DNA from: Cymbidium sinense
Lineage: Eukaryota > Streptophyta > Magnoliopsida > Asparagales > Orchidaceae
Reading direction: 5' to 3'
Assembly: GCA_021442155.1 (NCBI GenBank)
Contig: CM038217.1
Coordinates: forward strand, 153,271,834 to 153,335,833
Length of the DNA stretch: 64,000 bases
Under the pieces are notes generated by a model that had not been told where the DNA came from, searched no databases, and saw only the letters and a list, made by a program, of their open reading frames with translations. Numbering within the stretch: the first letter of the stretch is position 1; the number at the start of each line of letters is the position of its first letter. The translations under genes and the position numbers were made by a program. This document shows positions 1 to 11,639 of this stretch, in pieces.

Positions 1-1090
1 ATGATTTGAGCATATCTTTTTAATTTTTTAATTAAATACCTCATTTCATTTTGATTCTTACTTTTGTAATTAAAATAACATCAACGATGATGGCCAAGTG
101 AGAGACATAATTTTTCCTAACCATTGAGTTGTTTCATATGATTTGGTATGATTTCAAGGTTGGTTTAGCTAGGTTAAATCCCTCAATGAGTTGCTATGGC
201 AAGTTCATCTAATTAGATGATTTGGAGTGTTGTTGGTGTTGTTGTTAATAGCTTGGTGATATTTAATCTGATTTGTTCAGCAATACATGATTGATCATTT
301 CTCTAAACTTTAATTTTGACTTAAGAGGCTACTAGATGTCGTATGTTTGGCAAGCTGAAAGCAAAATTAAGCTTGAATCATGCCAAACAGAATTCTAAGG
401 ACTTTAAATCCTGCTATTTTAAGAAATACTATTTCAGCTTCATTATTGATTGAATTAAAGATTTATTAAATCCCACCACTCATGATATTTAACACATTTA
501 AGGATCTCTCTCACACAAATTTTAAATATGAAAAAAAAAAAAGCCAAACAATTTATCAAAATTTAGGAATATTCAACAAAATTTGATGATTATTATGCTG
601 AATAATTTTTGGATTTTAACCTTTTCAACATTTACTAAATATGGACTTAAAGGATTTACTAAATCCAAACTGTAACCAAGAGTGAGTGGAACTTGGGACA
701 TTTTAATGGTCTTTGGCATAATGTGATTACGGCATAGCAAATTTATTCAAAGCTGTAAAATGCAACTTAGAATTCTGTTTCAGGCGTCTGGAAGGATTCC
801 GTTCCTCCTCCCATTCCTGCAGTTTTTAATCTTGTGATTACAAATTAGGTGTTTGATTCATGTAACTATGGTATAAGAGCAACTACTTAATATCAAAGGA
901 TTTCATCCCCTTACCAATCTAAATATTGATTTTTCTTAATTCAGTACTTCCAGTCCTTGTTCTTAAGTCATCTAAATAATTTGTTTTTAGATTGCTAGGG
1001 CTATTGATTACGCTAATATTTGGCACAACAAACATTATATTTGTGCAAATTAAAATGCAATTGCTCGCTTATTTTATTAGGTTCAAAATC
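1..1090. other. AT-rich spacer, no gene seen
   Basis: No open frame or family signature is visible on either strand. The stretch is AT-rich, with an A12 run near 531 and short direct motifs of the form GTTTGGC. A decayed MITE is possible around 320-690, but no convincing terminal inverted repeat or target duplication could be fixed. Confidence 0.5.
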
Positions 1091-1119
1091 CTTAGCTGTC
1101 GAAACAGAACGAGAGGTGC

Positions 1120-1400
1120 GAACGGTTATGTTTGGCCTTCTATAAAATGGAGAAGAGAGGGACAGTCGAAGACCTACCTTACAAGCGCATACACGCAAGC
1201 CGAGCGAGAGAGAAGAACCGAGAAGAGGAGAAGCCGAAGGAGGACTCTAGCCGGTGCGTGAGAGGAGAGAGGAGGAGATCGAACTTGCCCTACCTTTACG
1301 ACTCTTCACGCACGCGAGAGAACCGTCGGTGAGCGTAGCCTAAGACAAACCCTAGCCAAGATTTAAGAATAGTTGGGAGAATATTTTGGAGAATTTCGAC
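1120..1400 (+). promoter_or_regulatory. Promoter-like segment: TATA box and GA-rich leader
   Basis: A TATA box (tataaaat, 1141-1148) is followed by about 200 bases of GA-rich, CpG-containing sequence, then AAACCCTAGCC near 1350 and a possible splice donor (CAAG/GTAATA) near 1410. This is the layout of a plant Pol II promoter with an untranslated leader, and LTR U3-R-U5 regions look the same. The short open frames here are low complexity and match no family. Because the neighbourhood is retroelement-derived, an LTR remnant is more likely than a gene promoter. Confidence 0.4.
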
Positions 1401-1574
1401 AGCTCAAGGTAATAATAGCCCAACAAACTATTTTCTTCTAAAATTTTTTTATTGCGCCTTCAATTAAGAGACTTTATCGTCGATCTTGATCCTGCACAGA
1501 AATTTACAAAGAGCTGTGTTGTCGATTTTAGAGCCAACAGAAGATGATCAAGAAATCTAGAGTCTAAAAAAAAC

Positions 1575-1598
1575 AAAAAAAAAAAAAAAAAAAAAAAA
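1575..1598. repeat. A24 homopolymer tract
   Basis: A run of 24 A, preceded by A8 and one C. It may be the poly(A) tail of a retroposed sequence, but no target duplication was found around it. Confidence 0.9.
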
Positions 1599-2189
1599 CA
1601 TATGACACAAAATTATTAAACTTAAATTTTGATTCAAAATTGAGATCAAAATTTAAAAAGATTATCAAATTTTAAATTATTAAATGAAAATAACTCATAA
1701 TATTCAACAATTTGAATTAAATTTACTCTCAAATTACCTTAGTTCCCCTCATTTTAAAATAACATTGTTTAATAAAAATTATAACATAAGGAGTTAAACT
1801 CAAATTGTTGAACTTTTGATGAATTTGAACACATGAATAAATTAATTATTATCTCATTCATATATTAATTTTATAGAATCCACAAATTTAACTTTGATGG
1901 GAAAATATTCACATAAATACAATCATAGATAATCGCCAATCGTTCAGTTAATCAAACACAATGCATTAAGAATCGAACATAATCTAACGATTAATATACA
2001 AATTAAAATAATCCTGTAAAATATCTAAGAATTGTCCCTTTTGGATAATAATATTGAAACTCAATACTAATATGACAATGGATGCAAATCTAATCGATCA
2101 TTTAATTGCTTGATTAGAAACAAAATATTGAAGATCTAAAAATCTCATAAACAATTTTAATGAAATTAAAGCTCGTATCAAACAAAAAA

Positions 2190-2440
2190 AAAAAGATTTA
2201 ATCATAGATTCATCTCAAACATAAAATGAATTAAATAAAAAATTTATCTCAACCATAAATCAAGATTGAATCAAAAATTCATCTCAAAATATATAAATGA
2301 GGTTGAATCAAAGATTCATCTTAAAACATATAAATGAGATTAAATCAAAGATACACATCAAAAATTTACATCAAACATTAAATCAAAAATTCTTTTTAAA
2401 CATAAATGGAGATTGACTTGCAAAGTCATCTCAAATATAG
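2190..2440. repeat. Imperfect tandem repeat, about 45-bp unit
   Basis: Units containing 'gattgaatcaaagattcatct' or close variants, followed by 'caaacataaatgag', recur five to six times with substitutions and small indels. The tract lies in AT-rich DNA just upstream of mosaic repeat copy A and has no coding potential. Confidence 0.65.
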
Positions 2441-2499
2441 AAGAAATTATTTATCTCAAACATATAATGGGATCAAACTATTTGAATCAATGACATTCT

Positions 2500-3250
2500 A
2501 CAGAGATGCAAGTTAATTATGTATTCATAAAATGAATCACACAAATTAGGCAAGATATGTAAGTTTCATCGATATTCGCAAGGCACATTTTATATTAATC
2601 TATCATTTGTCCATTGGATGGACTTCACATTTAACAAATAACTTTCGAATGGATTTAAGGCGATTTAACTTGGCTTTCCAATTAATGTAAGCTCAGTCAT
2701 ATGTCAATCAGGCGGGCCTCATAACTATGTCAGACTTTACAACGAATGTAAGACTAATTCATGTGTATAAAAATAAAATTCACATTTAATATTTAGCATC
2801 CAATGGGATGTAAATCAAAATTGTATTTGTAAAACAAACATCATTCACATGAATATCATTTCAATAAATATAAGTCTAATTCATGCTCATAAGACGGACC
2901 CTATATTTAAATCTCGCATTCTAGATGATGTAAGTCCAGTCATTGCCCACTAAGTGGACCACAACACATAACATTGATATTCGAATAAGCTTAAGCCTAA
3001 TCCTACATTATAAATTAGACTTTACTTAAATATTAAGCATAACCTATATGTGTAACATAAAATTCCACGCATTAAACATATGGCTTTCTAATAAATGTAC
3101 GTCCAATATGTGTTTGCAAGGCAAATACATGGATGTAAGTCATATGCATGTCTGCAAGGCATACTTCAATTATATTCAACATGATATTCCAATGGATGTA
3201 AGTCATATGCATGCCTACAATGCAAACTTTAATCATATCAATCATGATTG
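2500..3250. repeat. Degenerate minisatellite, about 60-70-bp unit (locus 1)
   Basis: Recurring words are 'ccaatggatgtaagtc', 'tgtttgcaaggcaaac' and 'ggctttctaataaatgta', spaced about 60-70 bases apart; the array is best preserved at 3080-3250. The same family occurs at 16500-17170, on the other side of copy A and the inserted Ty3/gypsy element. The short open frames at 3048-3272 are by-products of the repeat. It probably belongs to the internal or untranslated part of the element that supplied copy A. Confidence 0.6.
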
Positions 3251-3779
3251 TTGATCTCCACATATGATTCACAAATACAGCGAAGCACTGAAGATAAAAC
3301 CAATAATTAAGAGAAGTAACATCGTATGAATCGGGTTTAAAATGCCATAATCGTGATAAAAAATAATTAGAATACTTCTAAATCGAAAATTTTGATTGCA
3401 TAATTGCGCAGAAAATATTAATAATATGCTTATTCCATCAATTCATAATTAATCAATCAATCAAAATTATTTTTTAATGGAATTACATGCGCGTGGTCGA
3501 GCCGATGGCCAACGACCTCTTGAAAATGGATTGTTGTAAAACGTCAAACCTATCAAACGACGTCTTCCACGGTCAATTTGACAAAGTCTACGCGAACGTC
3601 TCGCTATTCAAATGCGACGTCGCGTAATTTAAGCTCAATTTAACCTTTTTGATTGGTTCAACGATCTGATAAATGCGTCGTTATCGCTAATAGAAATACC
3701 TAAAATCGACATATTGCTTGGTTTATATCAGTAAATTCATAAAATTTGATAAATTACGTTAATTTATAATTAAGATAAT

Positions 3780-4160
3780 TGGTGGTGCTTAATCTCTTAG
3801 TCCCCTAATCTATCTCTTTTGCCTCCATTGGATGCCTATTTGGCCAATTAAAAAGCGGTCTAACTTTAAGCATGCAACTCCGATCCTCATTCCAGGAAAC
3901 TCTCCCCCTTCTCGGCTCCCTTTCTTCGGTTCCTCCTTTCTCTCGTGCGATCTCCTGCTTCTCATTTGTCCCAATCGACAAGCTTGAAATCAATGACTCC
4001 TCCAGTCCTCTCTCTTGCTTCTGCCTTGATGTCCCTCTCTGAACCCTAAATGAACTCGAGTGGTAATCAAATAGCTAGCCAAACCCCTTTCCTTCTTTTC
4101 TCCTAACAATCGAAACCTCCAAGTCGTCTCTCTCTAACCCTAAGCTTATTCTCATGCATT
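3780..4160 (+). promoter_or_regulatory. CT-rich leader block within repeat copy A
   Basis: About 370 bases of pyrimidine-rich sequence end in 'tctctctaaccctaagctt'. It looks like a transcribed untranslated leader and matches the block at 24880-25265 in copy B. The minus-strand open frame across it is low complexity. It probably represents the R-U5 part of an LTR. Confidence 0.4.
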
Positions 4161-4235
4161 TGAGTTATTTTGGAAGTTAGGGTTTGGTAAATTGCTCTTA
4201 CTATATGCTTGAGATGACGCTGTGGTTTTAATTTT

Positions 4236-5370
4236 GAGATTTGGGATGATGTATGGCCCAAATCTCATTTATTATCTGTTTGCATGTTTCCATTTTACTT
4301 AAAACGATTTCTTTATGGCTGAAATTGTGCTGGTTATGCTTCTTTTGTGAGCTTAAAGTGAAACCTGAAGTTTAAAATGAGTTTTGAGATGGTGTATGGC
4401 TCAAACCCTAAGCTATGTGCAAGTTTTCTTTCTCCTTATATTTCAGTTTTTGCTGTTTGGATAAAAAAATATTTGCTGGAATTATTTTACTTATTGAAAA
4501 CTAAATTAAACATGGAAATGAATTTTGAGGTATTGTGTGGTTCAAACCCTGCTATTAGCAAATTCCCTCCTCCTTTTGATGCTTCACTTGCTGTTTGACG
4601 GGTTGATGCTTGCCAAATCTCTATTATATACTAAAACATAATTAGAAGCATGGAAATGGATTTTGAGGGTGTGGTTCAAACCCTAAGCTATTAGCAAGTT
4701 CCCTCCTCTTTTGATTCACTTTTCTTTGGTGTTGATGCTTGCCAAATTCTCTTTTTATACGAAAACACAATTAGAAGCATGAAATGTAATTTGAGGTATT
4801 GTGTGGTTCAAACCCTAAGCTATTAGCAAGTTCCCTCCTCTTTTTGATGCTTCACTTTACTGTTTGGATGTAATAATACTTCCTAAGTCTCTTTACATGT
4901 TCAAAGTGAAGTTAGAAATGTGAAAATAGGGTATATGACTTAAACCCTAAGTTATAAGTGAGCTTCCTTCTCTTGTCACGCTTCAATTTTTCTATGGATG
5001 GATTGATACTCACTATGCCTCTCTTACATGTTCAAAAATGAGTTTAAAAAAAATGTGAAAATGGGATGTATAAGCTTCATGATGTTATTTCTGAATTTTC
5101 ATGCTTTTCTCTCTTGAAAAGATATGATATGGTAAATCCCTCTTTTAAATGCTTAAAGTGATGCTAGGATTTTGATTTGAGATTTGAGATAATGTATAGC
5201 TCAATCTCTACCATATATGCAAATTCTGTATTTCTATGCTGTAGACTTCTCCTAAATAGCATGATTGGACAAATCCCTCTTCCCTATGCTTTTACTTTTC
5301 TGTTATGTGCTTGGATTGGCTCACTTTCTAGCCTACTTCCTCACAACCAGATTTTGGCCAAGGCAAAATA
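4236..5370 (+). repeat. Tandem repeat, about 130-140-bp unit, in copy A
   Basis: Units share 'ttttgaggtattgtgtggtt', 'caaaccctaagctattagca' and 'agttccctcctctttttgat'. The clearest begin near 4378, 4516, 4657 and 4787, with worn units to about 5370. Copy B carries only one or two related units. The open frames at 4377-4598 and 5177-5371 are produced by the repeat. Confidence 0.7.
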
Positions 5371-6529
5371 GAGAGGGTTGCATGTTTGTAGAGCTTAACG
5401 TATGTATTGGGTGGTTATATTAGTTGAATTCTGCTTATATCTTGCTATCAAGGGAATATTTTCTTGTTGTGCTTAGAAGAAAAAAAAAAGAATGAGTTTT
5501 TGATTTACATAAAGGATTTAAAGTGAAATGGTGATGAAAATGATCTATAGCAGGGGGTATCGGTTATATTTTAATTCCATGCATGTGAATGCAAATTTGT
5601 TAAATTGTTTGTCTATAAGTACTTCATATTGTTCTAATGCGAAACTTGTGATAAGTATCATTTCGTTGTTGCGTGGAAAAATATCTTGTGATAATCGCGT
5701 TCACATTGTTACGAGGAAAAAACTGATAAGTCTGTTCGTTATTCAAGCGTGTAAAAAATCTTGCTATAAGCGTTATTCCAAAATGTGATAATTTGATAAG
5801 TACTATATTGTTCCAGTGGGAAAATTATTTCCTTTTATGATATAAGTACTTGCTCATGTTGTTCTAACATGACAAGAAAATCCTATGCTGTATTAACCCA
5901 AGCATGCCTTTCTTGACGTGGTGGATAAATAAATTTTCGACCAGTATCTCCATCTATGCCTCTTGATGTGGTGGGAAATAGTCTCCGGCGACATATCGGG
6001 ATGGCGGAATAAATTTTGATAAAAAAAAAAGAGTTTGCATAGATGCTTAAGTTCTTAAGGAGGAAAAATGATTAAAATATGCTTATTCAAGCTTAATTCA
6101 TTGCTCTTTAAATGGTACTTATCTTTATAGGATTTATTTAAAGAAAAGAGACATCTTATATGCCATATGATTTATATCTCATTTCATTACTACGTATGTG
6201 ATTATGGTATGATTGCTTCCTCTTTGCCTAAGTTTTGAAATAAGATTGAGATACATCTATTTATATGAAATGAGAAAGGATAAATCTAAAATCATTAAGT
6301 TAGTTATAACTTACAAGTTGATATGTTATGACAAAACCAAATTTGAGTGTTGAGCTCTTCCTTTGAAAGATGAATGAACACTCTTGAAACTTAGATTTGC
6401 AATAGACTTTGTAAGAAAAAGGGAGAAGTGGGAGAGTAAAGTCTCATGAGAAATTTCTCTTATTTATAAACATAGCATGAGCCAAAAAAAAGAAGAACAA
6501 AAAATGAAAATGGGTATCCATTAATTTAT

Positions 6530-8110
6530 ATCTTAATGTCATTTGTCATGAACTTGTGTAAGGAGGTTAACTTTGTTTTGTCATTTGTCTCTTAACATAA
6601 AATGCACTTATATTTTATTTCCCTTTTAATGTAACATGACAAGAATGTGAATTTAATTAGATTAACTTTCTTTATCATTTTTTTATATATATGTATCTTT
6701 GTCATTCTCTTTTAATGTTACATGATAAGAATGTGGATCTGGGAGATTAACTTTCTTTTGTCATTTTCTTTAATGACATATGATTCTTTTATTTTTAATT
6801 TTAATGTTACATGACAGAATGTGGATCTGGGGATTAACTTTCTCTGTCATTTTTAAAATAACATGGCGTCACATATCTTTGGCATTCTCTTTTAATGTTA
6901 CATGAGAATGTGGATCTAAGGGGAGATTAACTTTCTCTTTGTCATTTCTCACACATATACTTATGCATGTAAAGAGAGAACAAAAAAAAAGTACTTAGGT
7001 CATTTCTCTTAATGTCTTAAGAACTTGCATGTAAGAGGTTAACTTTATTTTTGTCATTTGTCTCAATCATATGACATACACTTGTATTTTTGTCATTCTC
7101 TTTTAATATTACATGACAAGAATATGGATCTAAAGAGAGATTAACTTTCTCTTTGTCATTTTCTTCTAATATCATATGACATACACTTATATTTTTGTCA
7201 TTCTCTTTTAATGTTACATGACAAGAATGTGGATCTAATTTTCTCTTGTCATTTTCTTATGTCATATGACATACACTTATAGGAGATCATTAATTTTCTT
7301 TGTCATTTTCTCTTAATGACATGTACATATAAATCTGAGGAGATTTAATTTCTCCTTTAATGTCATATGACATACATATAAATCTAAAGGGAAATCTTTA
7401 ACCCTTTGTCATTTCTCCTTGTCATATGATATACACTTACGTAAGGGAGATCTTTAATTTTTTTCTCATTTTCTTTAATGTGGCATTGAATCTAAGGAAA
7501 TTTAATCTCTTGTCATTTCATATGACATATAAATCTAAAGGGAAAATCTTTAATCCTTTGTCATTTTCTCTTACTGACATGTGACATACACATGAATCTA
7601 AGAGGAGATTTAATTTTTCTTGTCATTTACCCTTTAATGTCATATGACATACATATAAACTTAAAGGGGAAATCTTTAACCCTTTGTCATTTTCTTTTAA
7701 TATCATATGACATACATATCAACCTAAAGGGGTAATCTTCAACCCTTTGTCATTTTCTTTTAATGACATGTGACATACACATGAATCTAAGGGGAGATTT
7801 AATTTTGTTTGTCATTTACCTCTTAAGGTCATATGACATGCATATAAATCTAAAGGAGAAATCATTAACCCTTTGCCATTTACCTCTTAAGGTCATATGA
7901 TATACATATAAATCTAAAAGGGAAATCTTTAACTCTGTCTTTTCTCCTTTTCATATACATATCTAAAGGGAAAATCTTTAACCCTTTGTCATTTCCCTTT
8001 AATGTAATATGACATACACATGAATCTAAGAGGAGATTAACTTTCTCTTTATCACTTTCTCCTATTGTTATATGACATACACTTACATGTAAGGAGATCT
8101 TTAATTTTCT
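6530..8110 (+). repeat. Long tandem array, about 70-85-bp unit, in copy A
   Basis: Well over a dozen units share 'tttgtcattttctcttaatg', 'tcatatgacatacacttat' and 'aatctaaggggagatttaac', with frequent deletions inside units. Copy B retains only traces (near 27770-27820), so the array expanded in A or collapsed in B. Non-coding. Confidence 0.8.
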
Positions 8111-8329
8111 TTATCATTTTCATGATGAGTCGAGAAGGGTTTAAATTCATATCATTAAACAACAAATGTTCACTTGATGTGAAAGTAGATGTCTTATCCT
8201 TTCAGCGGATGTAAACGATCATAAAAGATACTCGTTTGTTACGTATTTGAGAATCTGAATTCAAAATAGATACATGCTTGATAAAAAAAAAATCATTACT
8301 TGTTTTATATAACATATTAAAGATGACAT

Positions 8330-8930
8330 GTCATATTAAATATAGTATTTCAACTTAGATATTTGTCCAAAATGAGTTTAAAGAACATACACATGTGCAT
8401 GTTGAAATGTCTATTAGATCTATTTGGAAATATGCAACCCAAATGTAAAATAAAAATAACAATCTTACACGGTTTGATCTTGGTATTCAGTTAACAAAAA
8501 TGCTATATCAAAAATCAAACTTGCAAATTGATATTTCCATTTCAACTTAAGACATTCACATGTCCATACAACATTTTAAAAGAATAGATATTCATATGTG
8601 TGTTGAAGTGTTTAGACATTTAAGAACATATGCTATATATAAAAAAAATGAAACATCTACACACTTGTCTTGGGCGGATCAGGATTAACCATCCATATGT
8701 CAAAACTTCATGCTTTGCATTTTGATACATAAATGTATTTACTCTTCATCTTAATATTCATACAATATTTTAAAAGAAACGATATCTCTGTATGTATGTT
8801 GAAGTATTCATTAAATCAAATCTCAGAAAGATATGAGTTATGTGCAAAATGAAAGAACATATATCTTCTTGGTCTTGGGCGGTAGAGTTAACAAACCTAA
8901 AATCGATTATGATATTATAAGAATTTTAGG
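8330..8930 (+). repeat. Tandem repeat, about 200-bp unit, in copy A
   Basis: About three units contain 'tgttgaagtatt', 'acatatgctatat' and the word 'ggtcttggg' or 'tttgatcttgg'. The corresponding block in copy B is 28240-28560 ('ccggtttggtcttggagtc'). Confidence 0.6.
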
Positions 8931-9439
8931 TTAATAAAAATTAAGAAGCTAATTCTGTCATATAATTATAAAATATGAATATATTAACATAGCTTCTAAA
9001 ATTCAAGCCCTCAAGAGGAAAAGTCTCAAACCCGTCCTTTCGTTGTAGAGTTGAAGTTTGAAGGATTATACTTCTTGAGATGAATTTAGGCCGCTCTTTG
9101 TAGAAAATAGAGTTGTGAAGATCATGAGCGATATTAGTCATATGATCGAGAAAGCGATTATCATTAAAATTATAATAATGAATCATTACCAATCTAAATC
9201 AATCATAAAATGATCAAAAATTCAAATAAAATAATAAAATATAAATGAAATGAAATTAATTATTTAAATTAAAACTTAAAATCAATCCACCCCTCCATGA
9301 CTATTTATCAGGGGTAACAAATTAAAAAACTTTTGCTCCAGAAACGATGTAAAATCAATGTTATTTTACACTCAAATAATCTTAAGCTTCGTGGGGTGGC
9401 CGTGTCTCGTGCGTGATTTTCAAAATGACACCACATAAA

Positions 9440-9450
9440 TGGCGATTCTG
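9440..9450 (+). promoter_or_regulatory. Candidate primer-binding site after LTR A
   Basis: TGGCGATTCTG follows 'caccacataaa'. It resembles the TGGCGACTC start of Arg-tRNA-primed Tat/Athila-type plant elements. The corresponding position in copy B (near 29057) is degenerate. This is the main reason for reading copies A and B as LTRs. Confidence 0.35.
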
Positions 9451-9967
9451 ACCCGAGCCCTCTGGATTGGCCTTGATATGGTACCTAAATTACGGTATCA
9501 TGACGTACGTTCCCGGCTCTTTGAAATGTGAAATATAGAATGTATTTGGTGCAAAATGGCTGTTATAAGATCGACTAATATTTGTCCTTGACAAACTCCA
9601 GTCCAAGGACACCGACATAACCCATGTTCTTAATCCTTGATCGGGTTGACATTATTCTGCTCTGGCGGATAGATAGCGATAGCATAATGAATATGAGATT
9701 TAGATCGAGGCGTCATCGTCCCAACCAAAAGTTTTAAATTAAAATAATAAATTTCATAATTTTTGAACTCCATCATCTTATTATATACTCGTTATTTAAC
9801 GATTAAATTGATTAATTTGAAAGTTTCTCTCGGTATTGAGGGGTAATTAACTCTGATACGCTTTAGAAACGAACCGGATCTAAAATTCTGTCTCACAAAT
9901 GAGGATGAAATCTCTGGGTTGTGTCTTATCTACTATTCATCTGTCTTCTGAAATTTTCACCGACACA
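9451..9967 (+). repeat. Short internal segment after repeat copy A
   Basis: About 500 bases match 29070-29560 downstream of copy B. Shared words are 'gaggcgtcatcgtccc', 'aaaagttttaa', 'gttatttaacgatt' and 'ctcggtattg'. No coding frame was recognised. The Ty3/gypsy element is inserted at its right end. Confidence 0.55.
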
Positions 9968-9972
9968 TAAAA
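9968..9972. repeat. Left target-site duplication TAAAA
   Basis: TAAAA directly precedes the TGTCACGACC terminus of the Ty3/gypsy element and is repeated exactly at 16468-16472. Confidence 0.85.
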
Positions 9973-11623
9973 TGTCACGACCCGGCCCGGGAGCTTGGAA
10001 TACCAAAGCGGGAACAGACGGTCGGACGGATAAAATAAAACATTTCTTAACAATTCTAATATAAATTTAAAGTCTCCAACTATCTGATCATATAAAAAAT
10101 TTCTGATCCATGATTTAAAAATCGTAAATACATAAATGTTATCTGATTCATGAAAAATACACTTTAACATAACATAATTTCTTGACATAAATACCTATCT
10201 CTGCGGCTCTGCGGTAAGCGACTTTCCTTATCGGTCATTTAATTAAGATTATTACACGAAAAGATTAAATAACTAACAAATGAATATAATTGATTAGATT
10301 GATTATCTTTTACACTATAGTAAACAAGAAAAGCAGTATGCATGCGGTTTTCCGCACATAGTGCATAAAAGAAAATAATCACTGAACAATCAATCATATG
10401 TGAGGTAAGTATCGTAAACATTTAGCGATAGCATATGGGGTGTATACATAAACATTTAGCGATAGCATATGGTCGTGTTTAGATATGAACTTTTACTTTT
10501 ATCACTCGTCCATGAGTCGCGTCATCTCATCAAGGATGAGTATCCATCTTTACCATTTGCCAATTTTTCTTGCTTTTCTTGTACGCAGTGCATTCGTCCG
10601 ATACTGTAGTGAACTTCAACTTACATTCATTCAATCATTCATTTATGGACATTAATTCATAGCGATAAATCGGTGAGCTTTGGTAAAATGGCGTAATATG
10701 ATCTAGCATTCGGGGTATTATCCAACATGAAGAAGCGATCTTACTATTTATATAAAGCGGAAAATCATCATTGTCACGGGAAAAAGTCAAAATCATGTAA
10801 AACGTCGTTTTATCACGTGAAAGTAAAGACATTTTTTTTACCATAAATGTAAGAACATAATTACCCACTTTTAACTTGCGGTTTCTCTTGAGCTTCCTTT
10901 AATGATTCCTTCCTTAATTGCAATTCCTATAACATAAAATATTAAGTGTTAAAGTTACTTAATATATAACATTAATTGATTATCATACCCCCATCAATGA
11001 TTCTCTAATTAGCGATAATATAAATACATTTCCTTTATATGTGCTCCAAATCTAATACTCTCCTTTCCTTATTTTTCTTAAATTTATTCTTGAAATGATC
11101 TTAAAATGATTCTTAAACTAAATTTTAATTTATGCTACCTAATTTAAAGTCCTTCGAAATTTATAACCCTAAGTTAGAATTATAAACCTAAGTTAACTTG
11201 AAATAACTAAATCAAAGCTAATAACATAACGATCAAATTTCAATTAAAATAATTATATAAATTATTTACTTACCTCCTCTCGGTTTTGCCTAAGACACAC
11301 GTTCGGCTCCACCCGTCGGCTTCTTCACGCGCGCATAGCGTGCGGTTCCTTCCTTCTTCCTCGGTACAGACCGCGGATGGCTCCGGCAATCTCTCGTGAC
11401 AGTAGCCCTCGTTACGCAGACGGACGTAGAGCCGCTTCTCCTTCTTCTCGATGTCGGCCGCGTCGCCTCTTCACTCGGTAGACGCATGGGTAGAGTCTTC
11501 CCTTTCTCCTCTCTTCCTCTTTCCTCTCTGCGTGATTTTGGGGATTATTTGGTTTGTCAAACCGACTCCCCCCTTTTTTTTTTCTTCATGGTAGCAGGTA
11601 TTTTTTTTTTTTTTTTTATTACA
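9973..11623 (-). repeat. 3' LTR of the Ty3/gypsy element
   Basis: It runs from TGTCACGACC (9973) to ATTACA (11623) on the plus strand. It aligns along its whole length with 14784-16467: 'gagcttggaataccaa', 'aatataaatttaaagtctcc', 'acctcctctcggttttgcc', then a CpG-rich block (11280-11480) and a T17 run. The GA/CT-rich block at 11450-11540 is probably the R-U5 leader. The open frames at 11290-11686 lie inside the LTR and are not genes. Confidence 0.9.
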
Positions 11624-11634
11624 ATCTCTCCTCT
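11624..11634 (-). promoter_or_regulatory. Polypurine tract of the Ty3/gypsy element
   Basis: On the minus strand AGAGGAGAGAT abuts the TGTAAT start of the 3' LTR, which is where second-strand priming occurs in LTR retrotransposons. Confidence 0.85.
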
Positions 11635-11639
11635 TATAA

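Larger units (their letters stand above)
3315..9433 (+). mobile_element. Mosaic repeat copy A: probable long LTR of a Tat-like Ty3/gypsy element
   Basis: This segment is collinear with copy B (about 24400-29055). Shared blocks, in order, are: a CpG-rich block (3490-3660 / 24570-24780), a CT-rich leader ending in CTAACCCTA (3780-4150 / 24880-25265), GGAAGTTAGGGTTT, tandem 'gggatgatgtatggcc' units, a 'cttgacgtggtgg' block (5800-6010 / 26800-27180), a 'ggtttggtcttgg' block, and a terminal 'cacataaatg' block. Immediately after it, TGGCGATTCTG at 9440 resembles the Arg-tRNA primer site of Tat-type elements. The length (about 6 kb), CT-rich leader and position before a primer-site-like sequence suggest an LTR. 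No gag or pol of this element was found, and the left boundary is uncertain by tens of bases. Confidence 0.5.

Noticed and set aside
3048..3272. Overlapping 66-68-codon frames on opposite strands
   Set aside because: Both contain repeated His/Met/Tyr words that come from the minisatellite unit.
6530..8110. Regularly spaced repeats considered as a CRISPR-like array
   Set aside because: Units are contiguous and degenerate with no unique spacers, and the setting is a plant retroelement.
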